Shown here piece by piece: positions 23,212 through 31,924 of a stretch of DNA of 36,241 bases (position 1 is its first letter; every line of letters starts with the position of its first letter). Under the pieces are notes generated by a model. That model saw nothing but the letters and a program-made list of their open reading frames with translations, was not told the origin of the DNA and did not search any database. Source of the stretch: Bacteroidota bacterium (GTDB taxonomy: Bacteria; Bacteroidota; Bacteroidia; Bacteroidales; VadinHA17); NCBI GenBank assembly GCA_030596025.1, contig JAUVKW010000009.1, forward strand, positions 1 to 36,241. The letters are read 5' to 3'. A program made the position numbers and the translations under genes.

Positions 23212-24255
23212 ATGTATGCTAACTGGAAATTTTTGCCTGTAAGTAAGCAGGGGATAAGTCGGGTGAAAAGATATCTCCCGGGAATGTTGATTTTACTATT
23301 TGTAGCCCTGGCACTGAATAGTTTTATTCCTAATAAGAATGGTCTGAACGATGCATTTCAGGACTTGTTTAATAAGAACTATTCAATTTTCGCCTTAACT
23401 CTTCCGGGGGAACTGGAATTTGCCGGAGAAGAAGTCCCAATGAAATATTTTGACGTAAGAGAAAATCTTGACAGGGAACTGCTTGTTAATACTTACTGGC
23501 AATCTCAGACATTATTGTTTATAAAAAGAGCAAATCGATATTTCCCCCTTATTGAAGACATATTGAGAAAAAATGACATTCCGGATGATTTTAAGTATCT
23601 GGCTCTTGCAGAAAGTGGTCTGATGCAGGTTGTATCACCTACAGGAGCAACAGGATTCTGGCAATTCATGGCGGGTACAGCCAGAGATTACGGACTGGAA
23701 GTGAATAAGGAAGTAGATGAACGATATAATATAGAGAAGTCTACAGAAGCAGCATGTAAATACCTTTCCGAATCATATTCAAAATACGGGAACTGGACTA
23801 TGGTTGCAGCCTCATATAACAACGGAAGAAGAGGTATGGATAAACAACTCATAAGACAGGAGGAAGATAATTATTATAATCTTTTATTGAATGAGGAAAC
23901 ATCCCGGTATTTGTTTCGCTTATTAGCATTAAAACTTATTTTAAGCGATCCTCAAAAATATGGTTTTCATTTTAGGGCCGATGACTTATATCCTCCTGTT
24001 TTAACCCGAAAAGTGAAAGTTGATTCTTCAATTACTTCTATGGTTAGATTTGCTTCTTTTTTTAATTTGAATTATAAAATGTTAAAATACTTTAACCCAT
24101 GGTTGAGGGAGACTCAGCTAAGCAATAAAGATGGTAAGCTTTATGAAATAAGCATCCCACTCGAAGATTTCAGGACAGGTGTTTACCAGGGAGAACCACT
24201 TATGCTGATTAATCCAAATGGGATAGAAATAGAAGAGGAAGGAAGTGGGAGATGA
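23212..24255 (+). CDS. Membrane-bound lytic transglycosylase, MltD-like
   Basis: 347 residues from the ATG at 23212. A membrane anchor (YLPGMLILLFVALALNSFI) precedes an SLT catalytic domain: KYLALAESGLMQVVSPTGAT with the catalytic Glu in AES, GFWQFMAGTARDYGL, VDERYNIEKSTEAACKYLSE and ASYNNGRRGMDKQL. The C-terminal part (SITSMVRFASFFNLNYKMLK, YFNPWLRETQL) looks like a degenerate LysM module. The enzyme cleaves glycan strands of peptidoglycan with 1,6-anhydro-MurNAc formation, acting in the periplasm during growth or insertion of envelope machines. A TTG at 23149 would add 21 residues but lies upstream of the promoter. Confidence 0.92.
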   Translation: MYANWKFLPVSKQGISRVKRYLPGMLILLFVALALNSFIPNKNGLNDAFQDLFNKNYSIFALTLPGELEFAGEEVPMKYFDVRENLDRELLVNTYWQSQTLLFIKRANRYFPLIEDILRKNDIPDDFKYLALAESGLMQVVSPTGATGFWQFMAGTARDYGLEVNKEVDERYNIEKSTEAACKYLSESYSKYGNWTMVAASYNNGRRGMDKQLIRQEEDNYYNLLLNEETSRYLFRLLALKLILSDPQKYGFHFRADDLYPPVLTRKVKVDSSITSMVRFASFFNLNYKMLKYFNPWLRETQLSNKDGKLYEISIPLEDFRTGVYQGEPLMLINPNGIEIEEEGSGR

Positions 24256-24321
24256 GGCAAAAGGCGCAGGGCTAAGGGCACAGGGCAAGAAGAGAAGAAG
24301 TGAGAGATGAGTGAAGTTGAC

Positions 24322-24385
24322 ACCTCTTTTATAAAATAGCACCGGGCTTTAGCCTGGTGTAAAAAGGGAATACCCCAAAAGAGGT
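24322..24385. repeat. Nested palindrome with GCACCGGGC core, upstream of uvrA
   Basis: The inner hairpin has arms GCACCGGGC and GCCTGGTGT (24339-24360). It is enclosed by ACCTCTTTT (24322-24330) and AAAAGAGGT (24377-24385), a perfect 9-bp outer stem. Bases 24333-24360 are identical to 27419-27446 on the other side of uvrA. The surrounding gap 24256-24561 also has a purine-rich stretch and an imperfect GGTCCG/CGGACC stem near 24384-24433, with no supported gene. Confidence 0.75.
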
Positions 24386-24561
24386 CCGGATCGAAACGCA
24401 ATATAATAAATAGATGCTGTTTCGGACCGCAAAACCAAGGTAGAGAGAGATGAGTTGAAGAAGAGGTGAGTAAGAGAGGTGCAAAAAATCACAAAAATCA
24501 AATATTGTTGTTTGCAATTTGTTTTTTCAACCTGTAGACATATGTTAGGACAAGACAGATA

Positions 24562-27378
24562 ATGGAATCGAGTTTAAAGGTATATGGCGCAAGGGTTCAT
24601 AACCTGAAGGATATTGACGTTTCAATTCCACGGAACCAACTTACGGTTATCACAGGTTTGAGTGGCAGTGGAAAATCCTCTCTTGCATTCGACACCATTT
24701 ATGCAGAGGGACAACGTCGGTATATGGAAACCCTCTCTGCCTATGCCCGGCAATTTCTTGGGGGTATGGAGCGTCCGGATGTAGACAGAATCACTGGCTT
24801 GAGTCCGGTTATCGCAATTGAACAAAAAACTACAATTAAAAATCCCAGGTCAACAGTAGGAACCATTACCGAAATTTATGATTTCCTGCGTTTATTGTAT
24901 GCAAGGGCTGGAATTGCTTATTCCTATAACACAGGTAAAGCAATGGTGAAATATGCCGATGACCATATATTATCTCTTGTAATGAAGAGTTATAAGGATA
25001 GAAAGATCTACCTGCTGGCCCCGGTGGTAAAGGGGAGAAAAGGTCATTACAAAGAGTTGTTTGATCAAATCAGGAAGAAAGGATTCCTGAGTGTTCGGGT
25101 AGATGGGGAATTTATTGAATTAACCCCGGGACTTAAATTAGACAGGTATAAAACCCACTTTATAGAAATCCTAATTGATAAATTACCGGTAAACAAGGAA
25201 AGCAGGAAGAGACTCAAAGATTCCATAAAGCTGGGAATGAATCAAGGGCATGGAGTGTTCATGACTATGGACATGGAGAGTGATGAGATAAGATATTTCA
25301 GTAGTAAGTTGATGTGTTCTGATACCGGAGTATCTTATAATGAGCCTGCCCCCCATACCTTTTCATTCAATTCCCCACAGGGTGCATGTCCGGCCTGTAA
25401 CGGACTGGGCTATGTGCCTGAAGTAGACATGGATAAGATTATTCCCAATGCTGGACTGAGCATCCAAAAAGGAGGCATCGAACCATTGGGGTCTTTTAAG
25501 AACGGATTAATTTTCTGGCAACTTGAAGCCATAGGTGAAAAATATGGATTCAACCTGGATACTCCACTGAAGGATATTCCTAAACAAGCTATGCATATCA
25601 TTCTTAATGGTTCAGAGGAGTCTTTTATGATCAGGAATTCTTCGCTGGGAATATCCTCAAATTACTTTTTAAGCTTTGAAGGAATTATTAACTACATAAC
25701 CAATCAGGAGTCCCTGAATAATTCCCCAAACGGGAAGAAAAAAAAGAACAAATTTATCAAGTATGTTGGATGTAAAGAATGCAGTGGATTCCGTTTGAAG
25801 AAGGAGTCGCTGTGGTTTAAGATTCATGATAAGCATATTGGTGAGCTTGCCAGTATGGATTTAAATGAGTTGTTGGAATGGTTTGAGAAACTCCCTGATT
25901 TCTTATCTGAAAGGCAAAAGCTGATAGCAGGGGATGTCTTAAAAGAAATTAAATCACGCTTATATTTCTTGCTTGATGTGGGCCTGGATTATCTTTCCCT
26001 TGGCCGGGCTACAAGAAGTCTCTCAGGAGGGGAGAGTCAGAGAATTCGATTAGCTACTCAAATCGGATCACAGTTGGTAAATGTACTTTATATTCTCGAT
26101 GAACCCAGCATTGGCTTGCACCAGAGCGACAACCAGAAGCTTATTTCATCCTTAAAAAAGCTCAGAGATGCCGGAAATTCAGTTATTGTGGTTGAGCATG
26201 ACAAGGGAATGATTACTTCAGCAGACCATATAATTGATATGGGACCTTTTGCAGGCAGACATGGAGGTGAGATTGTTGCCCAGGGAAATTTGAAGGATGT
26301 TTTAAAAACAAAATCTATTACTTCAGAATACTTAAATGGGAAAAAAAATATTCCGGTACCCGGGGAGCGAAGAAGTATAAATGGAAAATTCCTTTTACTG
26401 AAAGGGGCCAGGGGGCACAATTTGAAAAGTGTGGATGTTGAGTTTCCACTGGGAATGTTTATATGTATAACAGGAGTTTCGGGAAGTGGTAAATCTTCTT
26501 TGATAAATCAGACACTTCATCCTATTCTTAGCAGGGAATTTTACAGGTCTTTGAAAGAGCCACTACCATATGAAAAATTTGAGGGGATGAAATATCTTGA
26601 TAAGGTAATCGAGGTGGATCAATCTCCTCTTGGTAGAACACCCAGATCAAATCCTGCTACATATACTGGCGTTTTTGGCGACATCAGGAAGTTGTTTGAA
26701 CAAACTCCGGAAGCTAAAATAAGAGGCTATAAGGCCGGCAGATTTTCATTCAATGTCAAAGGAGGAAGGTGCGAGACATGCCAGGGTGCCGGATTGAAAA
26801 CTATTGAAATGAACTTCCTGCCTGATGTCTATGTTCTGTGCAATGATTGTAATGGGAAAAGATATAATCGTGAGACTCTTGAGGTTAGCTATAAAGGAAG
26901 TACCATAAGTGATGTGCTTGACATGACCATAAACAGAGCCTCTGGTTTTTTTGAGAATATACCTTCAATAAATCAAAAATTGAAGGTGTTGAAAGATGTT
27001 GGATTGGGATACATCAGACTCGGACAACCCTCAACAACTCTTTCAGGGGGAGAATCCCAAAGAGTGAAACTTGCAACAGAGCTAGCAAAAAAAGATACGG
27101 GAAAAACTCTATATATATTGGATGAACCTACTACAGGCCTACATTTTGAAGATGTAAGAGTGCTCTTGCAAGTGTTGAATAAACTGGTAAACAGGGGGAA
27201 TACCGTGATTGTAATCGAGCACAATATGGACGTAATAAAAGTTGCTGATTATATTATTGATCTTGGTCCTGGTGGGGGGAGAAAAGGAGGGAAAATAGTT
27301 GCCCACGGAACTCCTGAAGAAATATTAGGCCAGAAGAGCAGCCTTACTGCCAAATTCTTAAAGTCAGAAATTACTTAA
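24562..27378 (+). CDS. uvrA: Excinuclease ABC subunit A
   Basis: UvrA is the damage-sensing ATPase of nucleotide excision repair; it loads UvrB at lesions. The 938-residue length is normal. The first ABC module has Walker A GLSGSGKSSLAFDT and, after the long insertion, signature SLSGGESQRIRLATQIG and ILDEPSIGLHQ. The second has GVSGSGKSSLINQTL, TLSGGESQRVKLATELA and ILDEPTTGLHFEDV. Zinc modules are intact: CPACNGLGYV with CKECSGFRLK, and CETCQGAGLKTIEM with CNDCNGKRYN. The UvrB-contact region ARQFLGGMERPDVDRI is present. It appears to be a single-gene unit; no SOS box could be judged for this phylum. Identical palindromes lie on both sides. Assignment is essentially certain. Confidence 0.98.
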   Translation: MESSLKVYGARVHNLKDIDVSIPRNQLTVITGLSGSGKSSLAFDTIYAEGQRRYMETLSAYARQFLGGMERPDVDRITGLSPVIAIEQKTTIKNPRSTVGTITEIYDFLRLLYARAGIAYSYNTGKAMVKYADDHILSLVMKSYKDRKIYLLAPVVKGRKGHYKELFDQIRKKGFLSVRVDGEFIELTPGLKLDRYKTHFIEILIDKLPVNKESRKRLKDSIKLGMNQGHGVFMTMDMESDEIRYFSSKLMCSDTGVSYNEPAPHTFSFNSPQGACPACNGLGYVPEVDMDKIIPNAGLSIQKGGIEPLGSFKNGLIFWQLEAIGEKYGFNLDTPLKDIPKQAMHIILNGSEESFMIRNSSLGISSNYFLSFEGIINYITNQESLNNSPNGKKKKNKFIKYVGCKECSGFRLKKESLWFKIHDKHIGELASMDLNELLEWFEKLPDFLSERQKLIAGDVLKEIKSRLYFLLDVGLDYLSLGRATRSLSGGESQRIRLATQIGSQLVNVLYILDEPSIGLHQSDNQKLISSLKKLRDAGNSVIVVEHDKGMITSADHIIDMGPFAGRHGGEIVAQGNLKDVLKTKSITSEYLNGKKNIPVPGERRSINGKFLLLKGARGHNLKSVDVEFPLGMFICITGVSGSGKSSLINQTLHPILSREFYRSLKEPLPYEKFEGMKYLDKVIEVDQSPLGRTPRSNPATYTGVFGDIRKLFEQTPEAKIRGYKAGRFSFNVKGGRCETCQGAGLKTIEMNFLPDVYVLCNDCNGKRYNRETLEVSYKGSTISDVLDMTINRASGFFENIPSINQKLKVLKDVGLGYIRLGQPSTTLSGGESQRVKLATELAKKDTGKTLYILDEPTTGLHFEDVRVLLQVLNKLVNRGNTVIVIEHNMDVIKVADYIIDLGPGGGRKGGKIVAHGTPEEILGQKSSLTAKFLKSEIT

Positions 27379-27418
27379 TTATTGCTCCTTTTTTCTTTAA
27401 TGTGGCAACCAAATTGGA

Positions 27419-27446
27419 AAAATAGCACCGGGCTTTAGCCTGGTGT
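27419..27446. repeat. GCACCGGGC palindrome downstream of uvrA
   Basis: 28 bases identical to 24333-24360 and in the same orientation, with arms GCACCGGGC and GCCTGGTGT. The rest of the gap 27379-27851 has a small GCGCAA/TTGCGC stem near 27473-27492, a long inverted repeat at 27750-27811, and no convincing gene. Confidence 0.75.
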
Positions 27447-27749
27447 TAAGGGTTAAGTTTGAGTCAGGTTTTGGCGCAAATTTTGCCTTGCGCTGAACCT
27501 TTCGATATGCCAGATGGAAGGTTGTTGAAGGCTGCAAAACTTGTGACAAAACCGAAATGTGCAAGGAAAACCTGCAGACACAGGGTGCTCCCAGAATAGT
27601 ATGTCTTTGATTTGTGGAAATTCAGACCAGGCTGAAACTCAACTTGCCAATACTCAACATCAAACTTTCAAACATCAATGTTAATAATTAACACCAAGTT
27701 TATACAGCAACCTTTAATTAGTGCAATCGTTTTTTATTTGTGAATTAGT

Positions 27750-27811
27750 GGCCTCTTCAAAAAAAATGTATCTTGGATGGCCAATAGATGATATACATAT
27801 TGAAGAGGGCC
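27750..27811. promoter_or_regulatory. Long imperfect hairpin upstream of the LOG-family gene
   Basis: GGCCTCTTCAA (27750-27760) pairs with TTGAAGAGGGCC (27800-27811) with one bulge. Inside, ATGTAT (27766-27771) pairs with ATACAT (27793-27798). The structure ends 40 bases before the ATG at 27852, where it could shape the leader RNA. It has no T run, so it is not a simple terminator. Confidence 0.45.
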
Positions 27812-27851
27812 ATAAAATGCCATTGTTAATAAATCAACAAAAATATAATTT

Positions 27852-28559
27852 ATGTCAGCAGAGGACAAAGTAAAAAGAGCTTTTAAAGAAAAAACCTGGA
27901 CTGAAACTCAGACCAGTGACTCCTGGGGTGTATTTAAAATACTATCAGAATTCGTAGAGGGATTTGAAAAATTATCCCGGATTGGACCCTGTGTTTCAAT
28001 ATTTGGCTCCGCCAGAACCCAACCCGATAACAAGTATTTCAAATTGGCAGAGCAAATTGCTTATGAGCTTACCACTAAAGGCTATGGAGTGATTACCGGT
28101 GGCGGACCAGGGATAATGGAAGCTGCCAATATGGGGGCCAGGAAAGGAAATGGCAGGTCAGTTGGTATAAATATTAACTTGCCTTTTGAGCAGGGAGCTA
28201 ACCTGTTTATTGATACCGACAAGCTAATTACCTTTGATCATTTTTTTGTTAGAAAGGTTATGTTTATGAAGTATGCTCAGGGTTTTATAGTTTTGCCCGG
28301 AGGCTTTGGAACTTTTGATGAGTTATTTGAGGCCATCACTCTGATACAGACTGAGAAAATTGGAAAATTTCCAATTATTCTGGTCGGTACAGATTATTGG
28401 AAGGGCCTCATCCAGTGGATCAAAGAGGTAATGCTTAAAGAAGAGAAGAATATAAATGCAGAAGATCTGGATCTGTTTGTGCTGGTGGATACGGCAAAAG
28501 ATGCAGTAAGTCAGATAGATAAGTTCTACTCGAAATATCTTCTGAGTCCGAACTTCTAA
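27852..28559 (+). CDS. LOG-family (TIGR00730) nucleotide 5'-monophosphate phosphoribohydrolase
   Basis: 235 residues with the Rossmann-type LOG fold. CVSIFGSARTQPDNKYFKLA, GVITGGGPGIMEAANMGARK and the family signature PGGFGTFDELFEAIT are present. Family members cleave AMP-like or cytokinin riboside 5'-monophosphates to base and ribose 5-phosphate; plant LOG makes cytokinins, while many bacterial members act on ordinary nucleotides or have unknown roles. The Arg and Glu residues of the active site lie in the two glycine-rich motifs. An N-terminal extension of about 45 residues precedes the core. It stands alone between a leader hairpin and a candidate promoter for the next gene. The fold is secure; the physiological substrate is not. 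Confidence 0.9.
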   Translation: MSAEDKVKRAFKEKTWTETQTSDSWGVFKILSEFVEGFEKLSRIGPCVSIFGSARTQPDNKYFKLAEQIAYELTTKGYGVITGGGPGIMEAANMGARKGNGRSVGININLPFEQGANLFIDTDKLITFDHFFVRKVMFMKYAQGFIVLPGGFGTFDELFEAITLIQTEKIGKFPIILVGTDYWKGLIQWIKEVMLKEEKNINAEDLDLFVLVDTAKDAVSQIDKFYSKYLLSPNF

Positions 28560-28571
28560 TCAAATAATCTG

Positions 28572-28579
28572 TAAATTTG
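28572..28579 (+). promoter_or_regulatory. Candidate -7 promoter element (TAAATTTG) for the SPOR/barrel operon
   Basis: TAAATTTG fits TAnnTTTG, 88 bases before the ATG at 28668. No clear -33 box is seen. The predicted leader of about 80 bases contains an ACAATA/TATTGT palindrome at 28611-28630. Confidence 0.4.
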
Positions 28580-28667
28580 TATTATTCATGGGCTTTAGCT
28601 TTAGGATTCAAACAATAATTATTAATATTGTAAATAGCTCAAGCTTAAAACAAAATCTATCATTGTC

Positions 28668-29999
28668 ATGAGATACTTAATTTCACTATTTGCAGTCCTT
28701 TTTTATGGCCTGCTTTTAAATGCACAGGACGTAAAACTAGATATAAATGCCCCTGCTGAAATTACCGCCGGAGAGCCGGCTGTTATTGAAATCAAATTGT
28801 CAAAAGGCACTCTTTCTGGATTTGCCCGTCTGCAACAGCCATTCCCCGATGCAATAAATGTGAAGGCAATTGAATCTGCTGGAGCCGATTTTAGTTTTTC
28901 TGAGGGCAAGCTGAATATTATCTGGTTAAACCTTCCTGGTCAAAGCGAGCTGGTTCTGAAATATGAGCTGATAGCAGATCAAAGGGTGAAAGGCGATTTT
29001 TTGCTGGAAGGGAGGTTCTCATATATTCGGGAAAGTGAAAGAGAAGAAATGGATGTAGATCCTAAAACAATCCATATTAATCCTTCCGATCAGGTAAGTG
29101 AAGACATGATTGTTGATATTCAGGATTATGTTGGTGATTTTTATATTCTGGGAGATTCAGGTGAGAAATTGCCGGTTGTTTGTTACCGTGAGGCTCCCTA
29201 CATAAGCCCTTCGTCAGATGGTTGGATTGTAAATGTACTTGTAAGCAGGGGAGAGGTTACTAAACTGGCACGAGTTGAAGAAACCATTCCGACTGGATAT
29301 ATGGCAGAAAATATTGATGGGAAAAATGCGATCTTTAGTTTTAAGGGAGGCATAGCAAAATTTTTGTGGATGACCCTTCCTGAAGATCCATATTTTATAG
29401 TATCCTATAAGCTGAAGTCTGAGAGTGGAAGTGTTGATGAAGTCCCTGAAATAGATGGTAAGTTTTCCTTTATGCTTGAGGATAATGTAAAAAATGTAAG
29501 CATCATTCAGAAGGATGTTGAACTATTGGGAATGAATAATCAGGAATTGACAGATCTGTTAAGCCCTTCCGGTTCTTCAGGTATAGTCACTCAAAAGCCC
29601 CTCCTTATTTTAGATAAACCAAAAGAGGAACCTAAACCCAAGCCTGTTGTTGAAACAAAGCCCAAACCCGTACAGGAGAAACCGGTGGTTCAGGAACAAG
29701 CTGTTGTGGCTGCTCCGGGTGTGATTTTTAAAGTTCAACTACTGGCTTCTGTCAGACCCATTGATACAGACAAATACTTCGCTGGTCAGGATGTTGGTAA
29801 AATCAGTGGAGAGAAGGATGGGAACCTGTATAAATATACCACAGGGAACTTTAAATATTATAAAGATGCCCGGGCCTATATTGAAGATTTGTTTTTAAAC
29901 ACAAGTATTGAGGAAGCTTTTGTAACTGCCTATAATAATGGGAGCCGAATCCAGGTAGATGAAGCACTTAGATTAACAAGGCAGAAATGGTTCAAGTAA
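28668..29999 (+). CDS. Exported protein with C-terminal SPOR-like domain
   Basis: 443 residues. A signal peptide (LISLFAVLFYGLLLNAQ) is followed by two similar beta-rich modules of about 130 residues. The first is marked by FARLQQPFPDAINVKAIESA and IIWLNLPGQSELVLKYEL, the second by LARVEETIPTGYMAENIDG and KFLWMTLPEDPYFIVSYKL; each has a W-(L/M)-x-LP core, so they are internal repeats. A Pro/Lys/Val-rich linker (about residues 313-347) leads to a C-terminal SPOR-like domain starting FKVQLLASVRPIDTDKYF. SPOR domains bind denuded glycan strands of peptidoglycan. The gene is 28 bases before the outer-membrane barrel gene, suggesting a protein that links the barrel to the cell wall; this is inference. 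Confidence 0.8.
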   Translation: MRYLISLFAVLFYGLLLNAQDVKLDINAPAEITAGEPAVIEIKLSKGTLSGFARLQQPFPDAINVKAIESAGADFSFSEGKLNIIWLNLPGQSELVLKYELIADQRVKGDFLLEGRFSYIRESEREEMDVDPKTIHINPSDQVSEDMIVDIQDYVGDFYILGDSGEKLPVVCYREAPYISPSSDGWIVNVLVSRGEVTKLARVEETIPTGYMAENIDGKNAIFSFKGGIAKFLWMTLPEDPYFIVSYKLKSESGSVDEVPEIDGKFSFMLEDNVKNVSIIQKDVELLGMNNQELTDLLSPSGSSGIVTQKPLLILDKPKEEPKPKPVVETKPKPVQEKPVVQEQAVVAAPGVIFKVQLLASVRPIDTDKYFAGQDVGKISGEKDGNLYKYTTGNFKYYKDARAYIEDLFLNTSIEEAFVTAYNNGSRIQVDEALRLTRQKWFK

Positions 30000-30027
30000 A
30001 ATATAAAGTATTTCAGTCCCTGATAAT

Positions 30028-31362
30028 ATGAGGTCAATTATAAGATACTGTGTCTTTTTTCTTTTGGCTTTTTCCCTGCCTCTCATAAATTATGCCCAGG
30101 ATAATTATTTTGACAGCTTGTTAATTGAAGAGGTTAAAGTTGAAAATCCAATCTATAAACCTGTAATTGGGGCTGGATTTGGAATGTTTAACTTTTTTGG
30201 GGATGTTAATGATAATTTTCATAGCCTGTCTTCAGGAAAACCCGGGGGAAAACTTACCGTATCCAGTTATATTGATAAAAATCATATTCTGAAATACGAT
30301 ATTTATGTGCTTTTCGGAAGTCTTACCGGAAATGAGTCTACCCTGGAGCGTAATTTGAATTTTACCAGTCAACTTTTTGGTATTGGTGCAAATCTGCACT
30401 ATGAATTTGCTCATTTTATCGGAAAAAGAAAATTTGCAGCCTCCCCTTTTGTTGAATTTGGAGTAGGTACCATTCAGTTTAGTCCCAAGGGAGATCTAAA
30501 AGACAGTGAAGGAAATGAATATACATATGCTCCGGATGGAACGATAAGGGATGTAAATGATTTGTTAATTACCCGCGATTATAATTATGAAAGCGACCTC
30601 AGGGGCATGGATTTATATGGTAATGGGAATTATACACAGTTTGGTTTTACCTTCCCTGTTGGTATTGGTATAAATGCTTCCTTATCGAAAAGAGTGAGCA
30701 TGAGGGTTGGTACTTCATTTAATTTTACTACAAGTGATTTTATTGACAATGTGAGCCATAAAGGGAGTGCTGCTGTTAGTAATAAGAGATCAGACTTTTT
30801 TAACTTCTCATATATCAGTATTCATTTAGACCTCTTTTCAGAGCCCGAATATGTTACGATTGAAAAGATGTATGTTGATTTTGAAGTAGATGACATCCTC
30901 ATGGAGGATGAGGACCAGGATTGGGTTCTGGATTTCGGGGATGAATGTCCAAACACACCCTATGGAGTTGAAGTTGACACACTGGGTTGTCCGCTGGATG
31001 GAGACATGGATCTGATTCCCGACTTCCTTGATAAGGAGGTAGATTCACCTTACGGGGCCTTTGTGGATGATGATGGAGTCCGGATTGAGGATTCTGTGTT
31101 GATTAATATGTTGCAACCCGGTGAAGCCATTCAAAGAGAAGACCTGGAGTATTACCTTGAAATGATGAGGGAGACTGATAAGAAAGTAATTTCAAGACCA
31201 CATGGAGTGCCACTCCAGTTTAAAGCTTTCGATCTTGATGATGATGATTATCTGTCCTTTGATGAGCTCCTTTTTGGTATCAGACAGTATTTCGATTTCC
31301 GCACATTCCTGTCTCTGGAGATGATCTATGAAATGATGGAATTCTATTTTATCCAGGATTAA
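30028..31362 (+). CDS. Outer-membrane beta-barrel protein with TSP3 repeats and an EF-hand
   Basis: 444 residues. The signal peptide (VFFLLAFSLPLINYAQ) is followed by a barrel-type region to about residue 275 (PVIGAGFGMFNFFGDV, FGIGANLHYEFAHFIGKRKF, FGFTFPVGIGINASLSKRVS). Calcium-binding thrombospondin type 3 repeats follow (MEDEDQDWVLDFGDECPNTP, GVEVDTLGCPLDGDMDLIPD). At 402-413 is a canonical EF-hand loop, DLDDDDYLSFDE, with acidic or polar ligands at positions 1, 3, 5, 9 and 12. Barrel plus TSP3 is the layout of OmpA-like proteins, but the usual peptidoglycan-binding OmpA domain is missing and replaced by the EF-hand tail. The upstream SPOR-like protein might supply that function. Its stop overlaps the convergent smpB stop by four bases. 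Confidence 0.87.
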   Translation: MRSIIRYCVFFLLAFSLPLINYAQDNYFDSLLIEEVKVENPIYKPVIGAGFGMFNFFGDVNDNFHSLSSGKPGGKLTVSSYIDKNHILKYDIYVLFGSLTGNESTLERNLNFTSQLFGIGANLHYEFAHFIGKRKFAASPFVEFGVGTIQFSPKGDLKDSEGNEYTYAPDGTIRDVNDLLITRDYNYESDLRGMDLYGNGNYTQFGFTFPVGIGINASLSKRVSMRVGTSFNFTTSDFIDNVSHKGSAAVSNKRSDFFNFSYISIHLDLFSEPEYVTIEKMYVDFEVDDILMEDEDQDWVLDFGDECPNTPYGVEVDTLGCPLDGDMDLIPDFLDKEVDSPYGAFVDDDGVRIEDSVLINMLQPGEAIQREDLEYYLEMMRETDKKVISRPHGVPLQFKAFDLDDDDYLSFDELLFGIRQYFDFRTFLSLEMIYEMMEFYFIQD

Positions 31363-31808
31363 TGTCTTTTGAGCCTGTCAAGATCTCTCTTGGCATCTTT
31401 ATTCTTTAGAGATTCTCTTTTGTCGTATTCTCTTTTACCCCGGCCCAGGGCAATCTCTAATTTTGCCAATCCACGATCGTTAATAAATACCCTGAGAACT
31501 ACTATGGTAAGCCCTTTTTCATTTACCTTTTTTTCAAGTTTATTCAACTCTTTCCGGTTCATCAGAAGCTTCCGGTACTGCATTGGGTCATGGCTGACAT
31601 ATCCCCGATGAGAGTACTCGGCAATACTCATATTATGAACAAATAGCTCATTGTTGGCAAAAGCACAATATGATTCGGCCAGGCTTACCTTTCCCAGCCG
31701 AAGAGATTTTATTTCAGTTCCCTTCAATTGAATTCCAGCAGTAAACCTCTCAATAATTTCATAATTGAACCAGGCTTTTTTATTTCTTATGTTTACCGAC
31801 GAGGACAT
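31359..31808 (-). CDS. smpB: SsrA-binding protein SmpB
   Basis: SmpB binds tmRNA and delivers it to stalled ribosomes for trans-translation. From the ATG at 31806-31808 the protein is 149 residues, the usual size. It shows KKAWFNYEIIERFTAGIQLK, GTEIKSLRLGKVSLAESYCA, FVHNMSIAEY, and the basic tail ALGRGKREYDKRESLKNKDA that folds in the A-site path. An ATG at 31880 would add 24 residues of unrelated sequence, but a candidate promoter at 31859-31866 lies after it, so the shorter form is chosen. No ssrA gene is seen in the window. It is convergent with the TSP3 barrel gene and divergent from miaA. Confidence 0.96.
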   Translation of the reverse strand: MSSSVNIRNKKAWFNYEIIERFTAGIQLKGTEIKSLRLGKVSLAESYCAFANNELFVHNMSIAEYSHRGYVSHDPMQYRKLLMNRKELNKLEKKVNEKGLTIVVLRVFINDRGLAKLEIALGRGKREYDKRESLKNKDAKRDLDRLKRH

Positions 31809-31858
31809 ATCTTCTTTTTGCTTGAACTGAATTATTCCAGACTCGTAATTTGTGAGCA

Positions 31859-31866
31859 CAAATTTA
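31859..31866 (-). promoter_or_regulatory. Candidate -7 promoter element (TAAATTTG) for smpB
   Basis: Read on the minus strand this is TAAATTTG, 50 bases before the smpB ATG at 31808. No -33 TTTG is seen at the normal distance. It supports the downstream start. Confidence 0.45.
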
Positions 31867-31924
31867 GCTAATTTTATCACTTATTAACCCGATTGGATTT
31901 TATCCTTTCATTTGAATTGTCTCT

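Noticed and set aside
27766-27876. Possible 36-codon leader ORF overlapping the LOG gene start
   Set aside because: It falls inside the hairpin and runs out of frame into the LOG gene; no ribosome-binding or composition support. The hairpin itself is reported instead.
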